A stretch of 64,000 nt of DNA from Streptomyces sp. SID13726 (GCF_010548375.1 NZ_JAAGLY010000004.1:310001-374000), one strand, 5' to 3'. Counted from the stretch's first letter, positions 34,804-43,531 are shown. Notes: generated by a model not told the origin, from the sequence alone. Numbers and translations are program-made.

Positions 34804-34854
34804 CTGCGCCCCGGGCGCCCGGCTTGTCAGTGGTGGCGGGGGCCAGGGGCGCAG
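34804..34854 (-). other. Intercistronic hairpin groES-groEL
   Basis: A 9-bp stem, ctgcgcccc against ggggcgcag, enclosing 33 bases in the 113-base gap between groES and groEL1. It may tune the groES:groEL ratio by partial termination or RNA processing; this is inference. Confidence 0.5.
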
Positions 34855-34876
34855 CTCGAAAAACTTCTGAGGTGTC

Positions 34877-35185
34877 TTACTTCTCGATGACCGCGAGCAC
34901 GTCGCGGGACGAGAGGACGAGGTACTCCTCGCCGTTGTACTTCACCTCGGTGCCGCCGTACTTGCTGTACAGCACGATGTCGCCGACCTTCACGTCGAGC
35001 GGCAGGCGCTCGCCGTTCTCGAAGCGGCCCGGACCGACGGCGAGGATGACGCCCTCCTGGGGCTTCTCCTTCGCGGTGTCCGGAATGACCAGGCCAGAGG
35101 CCGTGGTCTGCTCGGCGTCGAGCGGCTGGACCACGATGCGGTCCTCGAGCGGCTTGATGGCAACCTTGGAGCTGGCGGTCGTCAC
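34877..35185 (-). CDS. groES: Co-chaperonin GroES
   Basis: A 102-aa GroES subunit forming the seven-membered lid of GroEL. It has the N-terminal [11 protein letters not shown] strand and the mobile loop [14 protein letters not shown] that contacts Gro[17 protein letters not shown] follows, and the protein ends DVLAVIEK. The ATG at 35185 gives the normal Streptomyces length. It is first gene of the groES-groEL1 operon, with two CIRCE elements and a -35/-10 pair upstream, so HrcA repression with heat induction is expected. Confidence 0.96.
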   Translation of the reverse strand: MTTASSKVAIKPLEDRIVVQPLDAEQTTASGLVIPDTAKEKPQEGVILAVGPGRFENGERLPLDVKVGDIVLYSKYGGTEVKYNGEEYLVLSSRDVLAVIEK

Positions 35186-35284
35186 GATCCGACCTCCCCC
35201 TTCGGAGATCTCACGGGGTTAACTGTCTGAGGTGGCGACCAGGTCGATCCGTCGTCGCGGGTGCCGGACCTGCCCGTCGCTGTG

Positions 35285-35311
35285 TTGGCACTCTCCAGTG
35301 GGGAGTGCCAG
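35285..35311 (-). promoter_or_regulatory. CIRCE element A (HrcA operator)
   Basis: TTGGCACTC, nine bases, GAGTGCCAG. It differs only slightly from the canonical inverted repeat. It lies downstream of the predicted transcription start, between promoter and groES. Confidence 0.9.
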
Positions 35312-35318
35312 ACCCGAG

Positions 35319-35346
35319 ACTATGACCGTGATTAGCACTCGGTCAA
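35319..35346 (-). promoter_or_regulatory. groES-groEL promoter
   Basis: On the minus strand TTGACC (35346-35341), 16 bases and CATAGT (35324-35319). The -35 box lies in the spacer of CIRCE B and the spacer contains one CIRCE B arm, so HrcA would occlude the polymerase. Confidence 0.75.
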
Positions 35347-35358
35347 GCGGAGTGCCAA
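35332..35358 (-). promoter_or_regulatory. CIRCE element B (HrcA operator)
   Basis: TTAGCACTC, nine bases, GAGTGCCAA: a near-perfect CIRCE repeat overlapping the -35 box of the groES promoter. Confidence 0.93.
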
Positions 35359-36215
35359 TTGACGGTGGCGCGGCGCCCGGTTTTTCCGGCCGCGACTCCG
35401 GTGACCTGCCCGGGAAACACCGATTCGCCGCCGCGAGCTGAACCCTGGGCGCCCTTTCCCGGCGCTCCATGCCCCGGCCTGCCTCTCCGACCGCCCACGG
35501 AGTGACCGGTCGCTCTGCCGTCGGACGTGGGGGCGGGAGCCCTTGGGCCGCGGGGGCGTGGCTGGTCGACGGGTGCCCGGCCGGGGCGTGGCCGACTGGG
35601 ACGGCGGAGGCCAGGACACCGGTGGCTGGGACATGGCCGACCGGGACGCCGGGGGTCGGGACACCGGGGGTCAGGCCGCAGCCGACCAGGACACCGGGGT
35701 CGGCCGAGGGCCGGGACGCCGGAGGGCGGAACGCCGAGGACAGGGACGTAGCCGACCGGGACCCCGGGGCCGATCCGGCGACCGCCGCGCTGAGGTCTCT
35801 CACCGGGGCAGGCGCGGCGGTCGGGCCCGCGGCCGTGCGCGGAGAGGTCGGCGGTGATTCCGTGGGGTGGGCAGCACGTCGGGTACGGAGGCGCGGGGCG
35901 ACGGCCCGGGCTCCACCCTCGCCCTCACGACACCCCGGCTTTGTCTCCCCCGTCCTCGCTGTGCCCCGAGCCCTCGCTCCCCTCACCCTGACAGCGACCC
36001 CGGCCTACTTCCCCCTGCCCTCACTGCACCCCCAGCCCTCACTCCCTCACCCTCACAGCGACCCCGGCCTGCCTCGCCCGCCCTCACCACGCCCCTTGCC
36101 GAACTCCCCCGTCCTCACTGCACCCCCGACCCTCGCTCCCCTCACCCTCACAGCACCCCGCCCTGCCCTCCCCGCGCCCTCACAGCACCCCGGCTTCCCT
36201 CCCCGCGGGCCCGGC
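35359..36215. other. Gene-poor repetitive region upstream of groES
   Basis: No credible gene. About 35530-35770 is G-rich with gaccgggacgcc/gggacaccgg-type short repeats. About 35920-36200 flips to a C-rich strand made of imperfect units of roughly 80-90 bases containing ccctcaccctcacagc and accccggcct. All long frames here have poor start sites, biased amino-acid composition and no homology that I recognise. Confidence 0.6.
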
Positions 36216-36219
36216 GACC

Positions 36220-36513
36220 ATGGCGGCGGCCCGTACCGTGGACGTCCTGTCCGGCGCGCTCAACGCGGCCCCCACGGCCACGGCGCTGCGCCGGGGCGCG
36301 GCCCCCGCCGCCCTCGCCGCCGCCCACACCTGCACCCTCACCACGCTCAGCCGCCACGAGACCTCCGGCGCCCCCACTCGCGTACCGGCCCCGACCCTCA
36401 CCGTCTCCACGGCGACCGCCCTCGCGGCGGCACTCCCGGTCCGTGAAACGGCCCCGCCCTCACAGCACAACCCCCCAGCCCCCAGCCCCCAGCCCCCAGC
36501 CCCCTACAGATAG
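36220..36513 (+). CDS. Possible hypothetical protein, 97 aa
   Basis: A 97-codon frame whose first 75 codons show strong third-position GC preference (gcc, acc, ctc, gcg), unlike the surrounding repeats. It has no ribosome-binding site, and the last 15 codons run into a Pro/Ser/Gln-rich repeat (PAPSPQPPAP). The peptide is Ala/Thr-rich with no recognised domain. It may be the eroded end of a lost gene. Its end overlaps the stop of the convergent deacetylase by ten bases. Confidence 0.3.
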   Translation: MAAARTVDVLSGALNAAPTATALRRGAAPAALAAAHTCTLTTLSRHETSGAPTRVPAPTLTVSTATALAAALPVRETAPPSQHNPPAPSPQPPAPYR

Positions 36514-37328
36514 TCCTCCAACCGCCCCACCGTCAGCCCCCGCCGCTCGATCTCCCGCAACACCCCCACCGTCCGTTCCGTCAACGTCCGCCCCGTCCCC
36601 GTCCCCGTCCCCTCCCCCGCCGCCACCGACACGATGTCCCCCGCCCTGAGCCCCCGCCCCGGCGTGCCGTTCCCCTCCAGGGACACGCTCCACAGCACGA
36701 TCGCCGAGAGGCCGCAGTCGGCTGCCGCGTGCAGGGTTGTGGTGTCGTACGTGCCGTAGGGGGGCCTGAGCAGGCGGGGGCGGATGCCGAAGCGGGACCG
36801 TACCTTTTCCTGCTGGCCGCAGATCTCGGCGCGCTGGCCCGCGTAGGGCAGGCCGCGCAGGGCGGGGTGGTCGAGGGTGTGGTTCTGGATGCTCGCGCCG
36901 ACCGACTGGAGGCGCGCGAAGTGGCCGTAGCCAGGGCCGACCACGCTGTCCGTGAGGAACATGCTGACGGGCAGCCGCAGTTCACGGACCATGTCGACGA
37001 ACCGCGGGTCCTTCTCGGCGCCGTCGTCGTAGGTGAGGAAGACGACCTTGTCGGTGGTCGCGACCCGCTTCACGACGGGCGGCAGACCCCGGCCCGGCGC
37101 CGTGCGGGCGGGCGGGCGCGGGGGCGCGGCCAGGGGTGTCGCGAGCCCCCAGCGACGGTACGGCCGCTGCCCCGCCGGCCCGTAGGAACCCTGGCCCTCG
37201 CCGGGGCCGTACGACCCCACCCGCTGAGCCGCCTTCTTGCCCAGCCGCTCGATGGGGTCGACGGACTGGGCGCAGCCGGTGAGCAGCGCGCCCACCAGGA
37301 CCGCGCCCACCAGGGCCCGTGGTCTCAC
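36504..37328 (-). CDS. Polysaccharide deacetylase lipoprotein 1
   Basis: A 274-aa NodB-fold deacetylase, probably acting on peptidoglycan or another envelope glycan. It has a lipoprotein signal (VGAVLVGALLTGCAQ, lipidated Cys about residue 19). The metal-site Asp motif is LTYDDGAEKD, the histidine pair is in NHTLDHP and the substrate loop is RPPYGTYD. The GTG start at 37328 overlaps the stop of the upstream deacetylase by the four bases GTGA, so translation is coupled. The two proteins are about 40% similar by eye and are probably a tandem duplication. A C-terminal Gly/Thr stretch (GEGTGTGTGRT) interrupts the last motif region, which may reduce activity. Confidence 0.88.
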   Translation of the reverse strand: MRPRALVGAVLVGALLTGCAQSVDPIERLGKKAAQRVGSYGPGEGQGSYGPAGQRPYRRWGLATPLAAPPRPPARTAPGRGLPPVVKRVATTDKVVFLTYDDGAEKDPRFVDMVRELRLPVSMFLTDSVVGPGYGHFARLQSVGASIQNHTLDHPALRGLPYAGQRAEICGQQEKVRSRFGIRPRLLRPPYGTYDTTTLHAAADCGLSAIVLWSVSLEGNGTPGRGLRAGDIVSVAAGEGTGTGTGRTLTERTVGVLREIERRGLTVGRLEDYL

Positions 37329-38344
37329 AGGTAGTCCTCGAGACGGGCGACGGCGTACCCGTCGGCCGTGACCTTGTCCAGGAAGCGCCGGACCATGTCG
37401 GGCATCGTGCCCTTCCAGTCCTCGCGGCCCCGGAAGTGGCTGAGCACGATGTCGCCGGGGTGGATCCGGCGGTCCCACTCGCGGTACTCCCAGTGGTCGA
37501 CGAAGACCTCCTCGTTCCAGATCGGCGCGTACTTCACGCCGCAGGACTTGGCGGCCCGCAGGGAGTCCTCGTTGTAGTTGCCGTAGGGCGGGCGGAACAG
37601 CGTGGGCCGCTTGCCGTAGTGCTTCTCGACGACGTCCTGCATCCCGCAGATCTCGCGCTTCTGGCGGGCGTACGACAGCCCCGGCAGATAGGGGTGGTGC
37701 AGGGTGTGGTTGTTGAGCACGACCCCCCGGTCCTGCATCTTCTTGAAGTAGCCGTAGTCCTCCTTGACCAGGTAGTCGCTGAGGAAGGCGGTGTACGGGA
37801 TCTTCAGGTCGCTCATCATCCGCAGGAACGCGGGGTCCTTCTCGGCGCCGTCGTCGATGGTGAGGAAGACGATCTTCTGGTCGGTGGGGACGGTCGTGAA
37901 GACCGGCGGCAGCCCCTTCTCCTCGTGGCCGTCGACCTCGAAGCCGCGGCGCGTGGTGATGCGGGGCTTCGTCGCGGGCGCCGGCGGGGCCGTCAGCGGG
38001 ACCCTCTTCAGCCCCCAGCGCTTGGCGGCCGCGAACCTGGCCTGCTCGGCGCGGAGCCTGGCGGCCTGGATACGGATCTTGTCGGCCTGGAGGTCACCGG
38101 CGGGGGCCGGGGGCGCCTTCAAGGGCTGCCCACCGGGCCTCCCCGGTTCTCCCCGTTCTCCCCGTTCTCCCTGCTCTCCCCGCACTCCCCGCACTCCCCG
38201 CTCTCCGCCGCCGTCCGGCTGCGCGCACCCGGCGACGAGGGCGGCGACGGCGAGCAGGACGAACGCGCCCCGTGCCCGGCGCCCACCCGAGACCCCCGTA
38301 CGACCCAAAAGACTGTTTTTGTAAGTTTGTCCTACTGTCCGCAT
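37325..38344 (-). CDS. Polysaccharide deacetylase lipoprotein 2 with collagen-like linker
   Basis: A 339-aa exported NodB-fold deacetylase. The lipobox is LVAGC (Cys about 41), followed by nine Gly-x-y triplets (GERGVRGVRGEQ, GERGERGEP) that form a collagen-like linker. A Lys/Arg/Ala helix (about 85-105) precedes the catalytic domain: LTIDDGAEKD, NHTLHHP, RPPYGNYN and the later DIVLSHFRG histidine motif. This protein keeps all family motifs, unlike its smaller neighbour. The ATG at 38344 is preferred; the N-terminal region before the signal core is long and overlaps an AT-rich promoter-like stretch, so a later start is possible. It is translationally coupled to deacetylase 1. Confidence 0.88.
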   Translation of the reverse strand: MRTVGQTYKNSLLGRTGVSGGRRARGAFVLLAVAALVAGCAQPDGGGERGVRGVRGEQGERGERGEPGRPGGQPLKAPPAPAGDLQADKIRIQAARLRAEQARFAAAKRWGLKRVPLTAPPAPATKPRITTRRGFEVDGHEEKGLPPVFTTVPTDQKIVFLTIDDGAEKDPAFLRMMSDLKIPYTAFLSDYLVKEDYGYFKKMQDRGVVLNNHTLHHPYLPGLSYARQKREICGMQDVVEKHYGKRPTLFRPPYGNYNEDSLRAAKSCGVKYAPIWNEEVFVDHWEYREWDRRIHPGDIVLSHFRGREDWKGTMPDMVRRFLDKVTADGYAVARLEDYL

Positions 38345-38435
38345 GAGGCCGGATCCTCGCAGGTCACACCCCCCGGTCCCGGGTCGACACCGCCGCCGGA
38401 GGCGTACGGTCCACCGACTGGCCCACAATGACCCG

Positions 38436-39626
38436 GTGAACGACCTCGCCCCCCTCCTCACCCCCGAGGGCCGTGCCCTCCTCGACGAAGTGCGCGGCAC
38501 CGCCCCCGCCGACGAACTCGCCGTGGCCACCCGGCTGCGCCGCGAGCACCCCGCCGAACTGGTCTCCGCGGCGCTCGGCCAGGCCCGGCTGCGGCAGCGC
38601 GCGGCGGCGAAGTTCGGGGACGGGGACGCGGGGCGGATGTTCTTCACGCCGAACGGGGTCGAGCAGTCGACGCGGGCGAGTGTCGCCGCCCACCGGGCGG
38701 AGCGGTTCCGGGCGCTGGGCGTGCGGTCCGTCGCCGACCTGTGCTGCGGCATCGGCGGGGACGCGATCGCGCTGGCCCGGGCCGGCATCCGGGTCCTCGC
38801 GGTGGACCGGGACCCGCTGACCGCGGCGGCGGCACGGGCGAACGCGGACGCACTGGGGCTCGCCGACCTGATCGACGTACGGGAGGCGGACGTCACGGAG
38901 GTCGACACGGCCGGGTACGACGCCGTGTTCGTGGACCCCGCCCGGCGCTCCGGCAGGCGTGGGCGCATCTTCGACCCGGAGGCCTACTCGCCGCCGCTGT
39001 CGTGGGCGGTGCGGGCGGCCCTGGACGCCCCGCACGCCGCGCTGAAGGTCGCTCCCGGCATCCCGCACGAGGCGGTGCCCGGGGAGGCCGAGGCGGAGTG
39101 GATCTCCGACGGCGGGGACGTGAAGGAGGCGGTGCTCTGGTTCGGCACGGAGCCGGGTGCCGTACGGGCCACCCTGCTGCCGGGACCGCGGACCCTGCGC
39201 GGCCGGGGCCTGCCCGATCCCGGAGTCCGGTCCGTCGGGCGGTACTTGTACGAGCCGGACGGCGCCGCGATCCGGGCCCATCTGGTCGCCGAGGTGGCCG
39301 AGGAGGTCGGGGGCGGGCTCGTCGACCCGACCATCGCGTACGTGACGGCGGACTCCCTGCTTCCGACGCCGTACGCCACCGCCTACGAGATCACCGATCA
39401 ACTCCCCTTCAACGTGAAGAAGTTGAAGGCGCTGCTGCGGGAGCGGGGGGTGGGGATCCTGACCGTGAAGAAGCGCGGGTCGGCCGTCGAGCCGGAGGAG
39501 CTGCGGAAGAAGGTCAAGCCGCAGGGGCCGCACTCGGCGACCGTGTTCCTGACCCGGGTCGCGGGGGCGCCGACCATGCTGATCGGCGCCCCCGCGCGGG
39601 CCGTCACTGGTGCTGGACGGTCCTGA
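38436..39626 (+). CDS. SAM-dependent methyltransferase with THUMP-like domain
   Basis: A 396-aa class I methyltransferase. The SAM loop is VADLCCGIGGDAIAL (about 98-112), followed by VLAVDRDP (acidic ribose contact) and VFVDPARR, where the usual N/DPPY catalytic motif reads DPAR. The C-terminal 90 residues (QLPFNVKKLKALLRERGVG, then VKKRG) match the THUMP-like domain of actinobacterial proteins, which suggests an RNA substrate; this is inference. The GTG at 38436 follows cacaat by seven bases, consistent with a leaderless message. Its end overlaps the end of the convergent cell-wall-binding gene by 23 bases. Confidence 0.87.
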   Translation: MNDLAPLLTPEGRALLDEVRGTAPADELAVATRLRREHPAELVSAALGQARLRQRAAAKFGDGDAGRMFFTPNGVEQSTRASVAAHRAERFRALGVRSVADLCCGIGGDAIALARAGIRVLAVDRDPLTAAAARANADALGLADLIDVREADVTEVDTAGYDAVFVDPARRSGRRGRIFDPEAYSPPLSWAVRAALDAPHAALKVAPGIPHEAVPGEAEAEWISDGGDVKEAVLWFGTEPGAVRATLLPGPRTLRGRGLPDPGVRSVGRYLYEPDGAAIRAHLVAEVAEEVGGGLVDPTIAYVTADSLLPTPYATAYEITDQLPFNVKKLKALLRERGVGILTVKKRGSAVEPEELRKKVKPQGPHSATVFLTRVAGAPTMLIGAPARAVTGAGRS

Positions 39627-41646
39627 GCTGCTCCAGGTGCGGATCGGCGCCGACCGGGCCGGTGCGCGCCACGGTGGCGGGCTGGCCGTCGTTGCTGCGC
39701 AGGGCGTAACTGCTCATGCGCGCGCTCGCGGGCTCGTCGCCGTTGCGGTACGCGGTGTAGACGAACTGGCTGCTGCTCGCGCTGATCGCCGCGCCCGCGG
39801 TGTTCAGCGCGTCCGCGGTGACCGCGCCCGTGGCGCCGAAGGCGATCGCGGAGTTGGTGCTCGCGGACTCGCGCAGCAGGTAGTTCTTGGGATCGTTGGA
39901 CAGGGCCGGGCGGTTGGTCCACAGCACGGGCCCGAAGACGTTCATCGCCGCGGCCGCGGCGAGGCCGTCGCGCCAGGAACCGGAGTAGGCGAGGGCGACG
40001 TTGCTCGGCGCGCTCCACCAGAACTTGGCGATGTTGACCGCGAGGGCCTCCTTCGTGCTGCCCGAGATCGGGTAGTACGAGTACGAGGAGGGCCAGCGGG
40101 AGAACGCGGTGTGGGTGAGGGCGTACTTGGCGTCCGCGCCCACCGTGATGACCATCGTCTTCTTGGGGTTGAGGGCGTTGAGGTACGACTTCACCGACGC
40201 GGTCAGCTTCTTGCCGTTGGTGAGGACGACCCCGCCCGAGCTCGCGGTGCCGTCGGCGCCGGCCGCGGCGGAGGCCGCGAGGGCACCGTAGGCGTCGGAA
40301 CCGGAGGCCAGGAAGACGTACTTCGGGCTGGTGGTGATGTTCTTGGCGACGGCCACCGAGGTCGCGTAGCGGTCCGCGCCCGACACCCGCTTCGGGACGA
40401 AGCCGAGGGCCTTGACCTGGGAGACGACGGAGTCGCTGAGGATCGGGGTGCCGCCGACGAGGTAGACGTTGGCGCCCCGCTTCAGCACCCGCTTCAGCTC
40501 GGCCTTCACCGCGGCGGACAGCCCGGTCCTCGGGGTCGTGAGGACCGGCCCCTGCTTCTTGCCGGCCAGCGCGGGCGCGCCGAGGGAGTACTCGGCGTTG
40601 TCCCGGTTGGTGAGCACCGCGGCCTTGGCGTCCATCAGGCCCGCCACGTGTCCGCCGACCTTGTTCCAGGTCCAGCGGGAGGCGGCGACGGCGGTGGCGT
40701 AGCTGTCGGAGCCCCAGATCCTGGCGGTGGCGTTCTTGCGCAGCGGCTGCCAGCTGGGGTTGCTGCCCTGCGGGGTGCCCGGGACCGCGGTGAGCGCGCC
40801 GGTGGCCAGGTCGACGTACTCGGTGGTGTGCGTGTCGGCGCTGTCGCCCGTGGTGTGCGCGTCGAAGAGGATGCGCGTACCGGTGGGCGACCAGGACGGG
40901 TTGAGGTAGTAGCGCGGGCCGGTGGTGACCTGCTTGACGTCGGTGCCGTCGGCCTTCGCCGTGAAGATCTGGAACTTTCCGTCGGTGTCCTTGCGGACGA
41001 ACGCCAGCCTGCTGCCGTCGGGCGAGTAGGCGGGCTGCTCGGCGTTGGTCAGGACCCGCTTGACGGTCTTCGCGGCCGGGTCGTAGACGTAGACGCCGGC
41101 GTTGTCGTAGCAGCCGTAGTTGACGCGGCGCTCGAAGGCGATCGGCCCCGACGGGCTGACCGTCGGGTCGTTGTCGCAGACATCGGCCGGTTCCTGGGCC
41201 GCCGTCAGCAGCGGGCGGGGCGCCCATGAGCCGTCGGAGGGGCCGTAGGCGAGCTGGCCGCCGGTGGAGAGGACGACGTAGCGGCCGCCCCACCAGAACG
41301 TCAGGTCCTCGTACGACGCGCTGGAGCGCACGCCCTCCGCCCAGGGCAGGGTGATCTTCGAGCTGCCGCTGGGGCGGATGCTGGAGATCTGGCTGGCGGC
41401 GCTGATCAGACGGCTGCCGTCCGGGGCCCAGGCGGCGTAGTCGCCGTAGACGTTGGCGACCGCGGCGGCCTTGCCGGTGGCCGGGTCGACGAGCACCGGG
41501 CCGTCGGTGAGGATCTTGCCCTCGGTACCCGGCCAGGGCCCCGCGTCGTCGGCGGCGGCGCCGGGCGCGGTGGCCAGGGTGCCGACCGCGGCGAGTGCCG
41601 CCGCGGTCGCGAGCGCCGCGGCACGGCGGCGCGTGAACAGTCTCAA
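39604..41646 (-). CDS. Secreted beta-propeller protein with cell-wall-binding repeats
   Basis: A 680-aa exported protein. A signal peptide (about 1-33, with RRR and APGAAA-DD) leads into a TolB/PD40-type propeller. Its repeats include YAAWAPDGSRLIS, PAYSPDGSRLAFV and PSWSPTGTRILFD. Three cell-wall-binding-type repeats follow (SGADRYATSVAVA and SDSYATAVAAS are typical signatures). The propeller may bind a ligand outside the cell while the repeats hold it on the wall. The TTG at 41646 has gggggat eight bases upstream; a GTG at 41661 is the alternative. The third repeat set is degenerate. It is the only gene of its transcript. Confidence 0.85.
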   Translation of the reverse strand: MRLFTRRRAAALATAAALAAVGTLATAPGAAADDAGPWPGTEGKILTDGPVLVDPATGKAAAVANVYGDYAAWAPDGSRLISAASQISSIRPSGSSKITLPWAEGVRSSASYEDLTFWWGGRYVVLSTGGQLAYGPSDGSWAPRPLLTAAQEPADVCDNDPTVSPSGPIAFERRVNYGCYDNAGVYVYDPAAKTVKRVLTNAEQPAYSPDGSRLAFVRKDTDGKFQIFTAKADGTDVKQVTTGPRYYLNPSWSPTGTRILFDAHTTGDSADTHTTEYVDLATGALTAVPGTPQGSNPSWQPLRKNATARIWGSDSYATAVAASRWTWNKVGGHVAGLMDAKAAVLTNRDNAEYSLGAPALAGKKQGPVLTTPRTGLSAAVKAELKRVLKRGANVYLVGGTPILSDSVVSQVKALGFVPKRVSGADRYATSVAVAKNITTSPKYVFLASGSDAYGALAASAAAGADGTASSGGVVLTNGKKLTASVKSYLNALNPKKTMVITVGADAKYALTHTAFSRWPSSYSYYPISGSTKEALAVNIAKFWWSAPSNVALAYSGSWRDGLAAAAAMNVFGPVLWTNRPALSNDPKNYLLRESASTNSAIAFGATGAVTADALNTAGAAISASSSQFVYTAYRNGDEPASARMSSYALRSNDGQPATVARTGPVGADPHLEQLRTVQHQ

Positions 41647-41783
41647 GTGGTCATCCCCCACGCATGTTTCACAGCCTCCACACAGAGGCCGAGTCACTGT
41701 AAAGCGCGTCGGGACACAAGGGGAACAAATTTACCCAAGGACAACCGTTCGGCTTCACTCAGGGACAACCGTCCGACGGTGAA

Positions 41784-43127
41784 TCACTGACCGCACTCCC
41801 GCGCCCGGCCGAGCAGCAGCTCCCGCTCCCGTTCGTTGCGCGTCAGCGCGGCCGCCCGCTCGAACTCGGCCCGCGCCTCCGTCGTACGCCCGAGGCGCGC
41901 GAGCAGGTCGCCGCGCACGCTCGGCAGCAAGTGGTACTCGAACAGGGCGGGTTCGGCGGTGAGCGCGTCGACGATCGCGAGGGCCGGGTCCGGGCCCTCG
42001 GCCATGGAGACGGCGACCGCGCGGTTGAGTTCGACGACCGGCGAGGGGGCGCGGGCGGCGAGCAGGCCGTAGAGGGTCGCGATGGCCTTCCAGTCGGTCT
42101 CGGCGTAGGAGTACGCGTGCGCGTGGCAGGCGGCGATGGCGGCCTGGAGGGCGTAGGGGCCGGGAACTCCGGTGGCGGTGGCGTCGGCGCGGCCGAGGGC
42201 CTTGATGCCGCGGGCGATCAGCATGCGGTTCCACCGGCTGCGGTTCTGGTCCTTGAGGAGGACGGGCTCGCCGTCCGGTCCGGTGCGGGCGGCCGTGCGG
42301 GCGGCCTGGAACTCCAACAGGGCGGTGAGGCCGTGCACTTCGGGTTCCTTGGGCATCAGCGCGGAGAGCAGCCGGGCCAGCCGCAGGGCGTCCTCGCAGA
42401 GGGAGGGGCGCAGCCAGTCGTCGCCGGCGGTGGCGGCGTAACCCTCGTTGAAGATCAGGTAGATGACGTCCAGGACGGACCCGAGGCGGGCCTCGCGGTC
42501 GGGGCCGTAGGGCACCTCGAAGGCGATGTTCCTGGTGGCGAGGGTCCGCTTGGCGCGCACGATGCGCTGGGCGACCGTCGGTTCCGGGACGAGGAAGGCG
42601 CGGGCGATCTCGGGGGTGGCCAGACCGCCGAGCAGGCGCAGGGTGAGCGCGGTGCGGGCCTCCGCGGAGAGCACCGGGTGGCAGGTGGTGAAGACCAGCC
42701 TCAGCAGGTCGTCGTCGATGTCCTCGGGGTCGGACGGCTCCTCCGGCGGGGCGCTCTCCGGCAGCTCCCGGCCGATCTCGGCGAGCTTGCGGGCGTAGTT
42801 CTCGCGGCGGCGGACCAGGTCCACGGCCCGGCGCCGCGCGATGGCCATGAGCCAGGCGCCGGGGTTGTCCGGCACGCCGTCGCGCGGCCACTGCTCCAGC
42901 GCCGCGACCAGGGCGTCCTGCGCGAGCTCCTCGGCGATGCCGACGTCCCGCACGACCCGGGTGACACCGGCGATGATGCGCGGCGACTCCATGCGGAAGA
43001 CGGTCTCGACGGAGGAGCGCGCCTCGGCGGCACGGGCATCGGTGGCGCGGGCATCGGCAGCACTGGCATCCGTGGCGCGGGCATCCGTGGCGCGGGCATC
43101 GCTGTCGGGGGGCTGCGAGGTGGTCAC
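41784..43127 (-). CDS. ECF42-type sigma factor with C-terminal TPR extension
   Basis: A 447-aa extracytoplasmic-function sigma factor. Region 2 (VTRVVRDVGIAEELAQDALV) and region 4 (LATPEIARAFLVPEPTVAQRI) are followed by a helical extension of over 200 residues (LIFNEGYAAT, AIAACHAHAYSYAETDW, PVVELNRAVAVSMAEGP), the TPR-like part typical of ECF42. These factors lack an anti-sigma and use the extension for control. The N-terminal 35 residues consist of Ala/Thr/Asp/Arg pentads from a 15-base DNA repeat. The GTG at 43127 follows a run of six G. The DGPF protein gene lies 47 bases upstream in the same operon. Confidence 0.93.
   Translation of the reverse strand: MTTSQPPDSDARATDARATDASAADARATDARAAEARSSVETVFRMESPRIIAGVTRVVRDVGIAEELAQDALVAALEQWPRDGVPDNPGAWLMAIARRRAVDLVRRRENYARKLAEIGRELPESAPPEEPSDPEDIDDDLLRLVFTTCHPVLSAEARTALTLRLLGGLATPEIARAFLVPEPTVAQRIVRAKRTLATRNIAFEVPYGPDREARLGSVLDVIYLIFNEGYAATAGDDWLRPSLCEDALRLARLLSALMPKEPEVHGLTALLEFQAARTAARTGPDGEPVLLKDQNRSRWNRMLIARGIKALGRADATATGVPGPYALQAAIAACHAHAYSYAETDWKAIATLYGLLAARAPSPVVELNRAVAVSMAEGPDPALAIVDALTAEPALFEYHLLPSVRGDLLARLGRTTEARAEFERAAALTRNERERELLLGRARECGQ
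43023..43100 (-). repeat. 15-nt coding repeat in ECF sigma N-terminus
   Basis: About five 15-base units (gcatccgtggcgcgg and variants) encode ATDAR/AADAR pentads. It is in frame and likely to vary in copy number between strains. Confidence 0.8.
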
Positions 43128-43174
43128 AGCCCCCCATTCGACACCTGTACGGCCGTACAGCCAAGGAAGCGGGC

Positions 43175-43531
43175 TCAGCCCTCCATGATCTCCCGCACCT
43201 CGCAGGTGACCGTCCAGTGCTCCTCGTGCACCTTCAGGAAGCGCTTGGTCCACTCGATCGCCTCGGCCCTGTCCTTCGCCTGCACGATCGCGTAACCGCC
43301 GACGACCTCCTTGGCCTCGGTGAACGGCCCGTCGGTCACCGACAGCTGCCCCTTCTCCCAGTGCACCCGGGTCCCCTGCGAGGTGGGCGTCAGCCCGGCG
43401 GTGTCCAGCAGCACCCCGGCCTTCGTCATCTCCTCGATCAGCTCGCCCATCCGCTGCATCAGCGCCTCGCTGGGCCCCTCGGCGGGAGCGGTCTGCTCGT
43501 CGATCCGGACCATCGACAGGTAACGCGGCAT
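43175..43531 (-). CDS. YCII-related DGPF protein
   Basis: A 118-aa YCII/DGPF-domain protein. It begins RYLSMVRIDE and carries the namesake motif in SVTDGPFTEAKEVVGGYAI, with the family's Glu and Gly residues. DGPF proteins are nearly always encoded beside ECF42 sigma factors and are their main regulatory targets; their biochemical role is unsettled. The ATG has gaggag six bases upstream. An ECF42-like promoter lies 53 bases upstream, so the operon is probably self-regulated by the sigma factor encoded downstream. Confidence 0.93.
   Translation of the reverse strand: MPRYLSMVRIDEQTAPAEGPSEALMQRMGELIEEMTKAGVLLDTAGLTPTSQGTRVHWEKGQLSVTDGPFTEAKEVVGGYAIVQAKDRAEAIEWTKRFLKVHEEHWTVTCEVREIMEG

Noticed and set aside
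35219..35986. Long minus-strand frame upstream of groES
   Set aside because: It runs through both CIRCE elements and the groES promoter and has repeat-derived composition.
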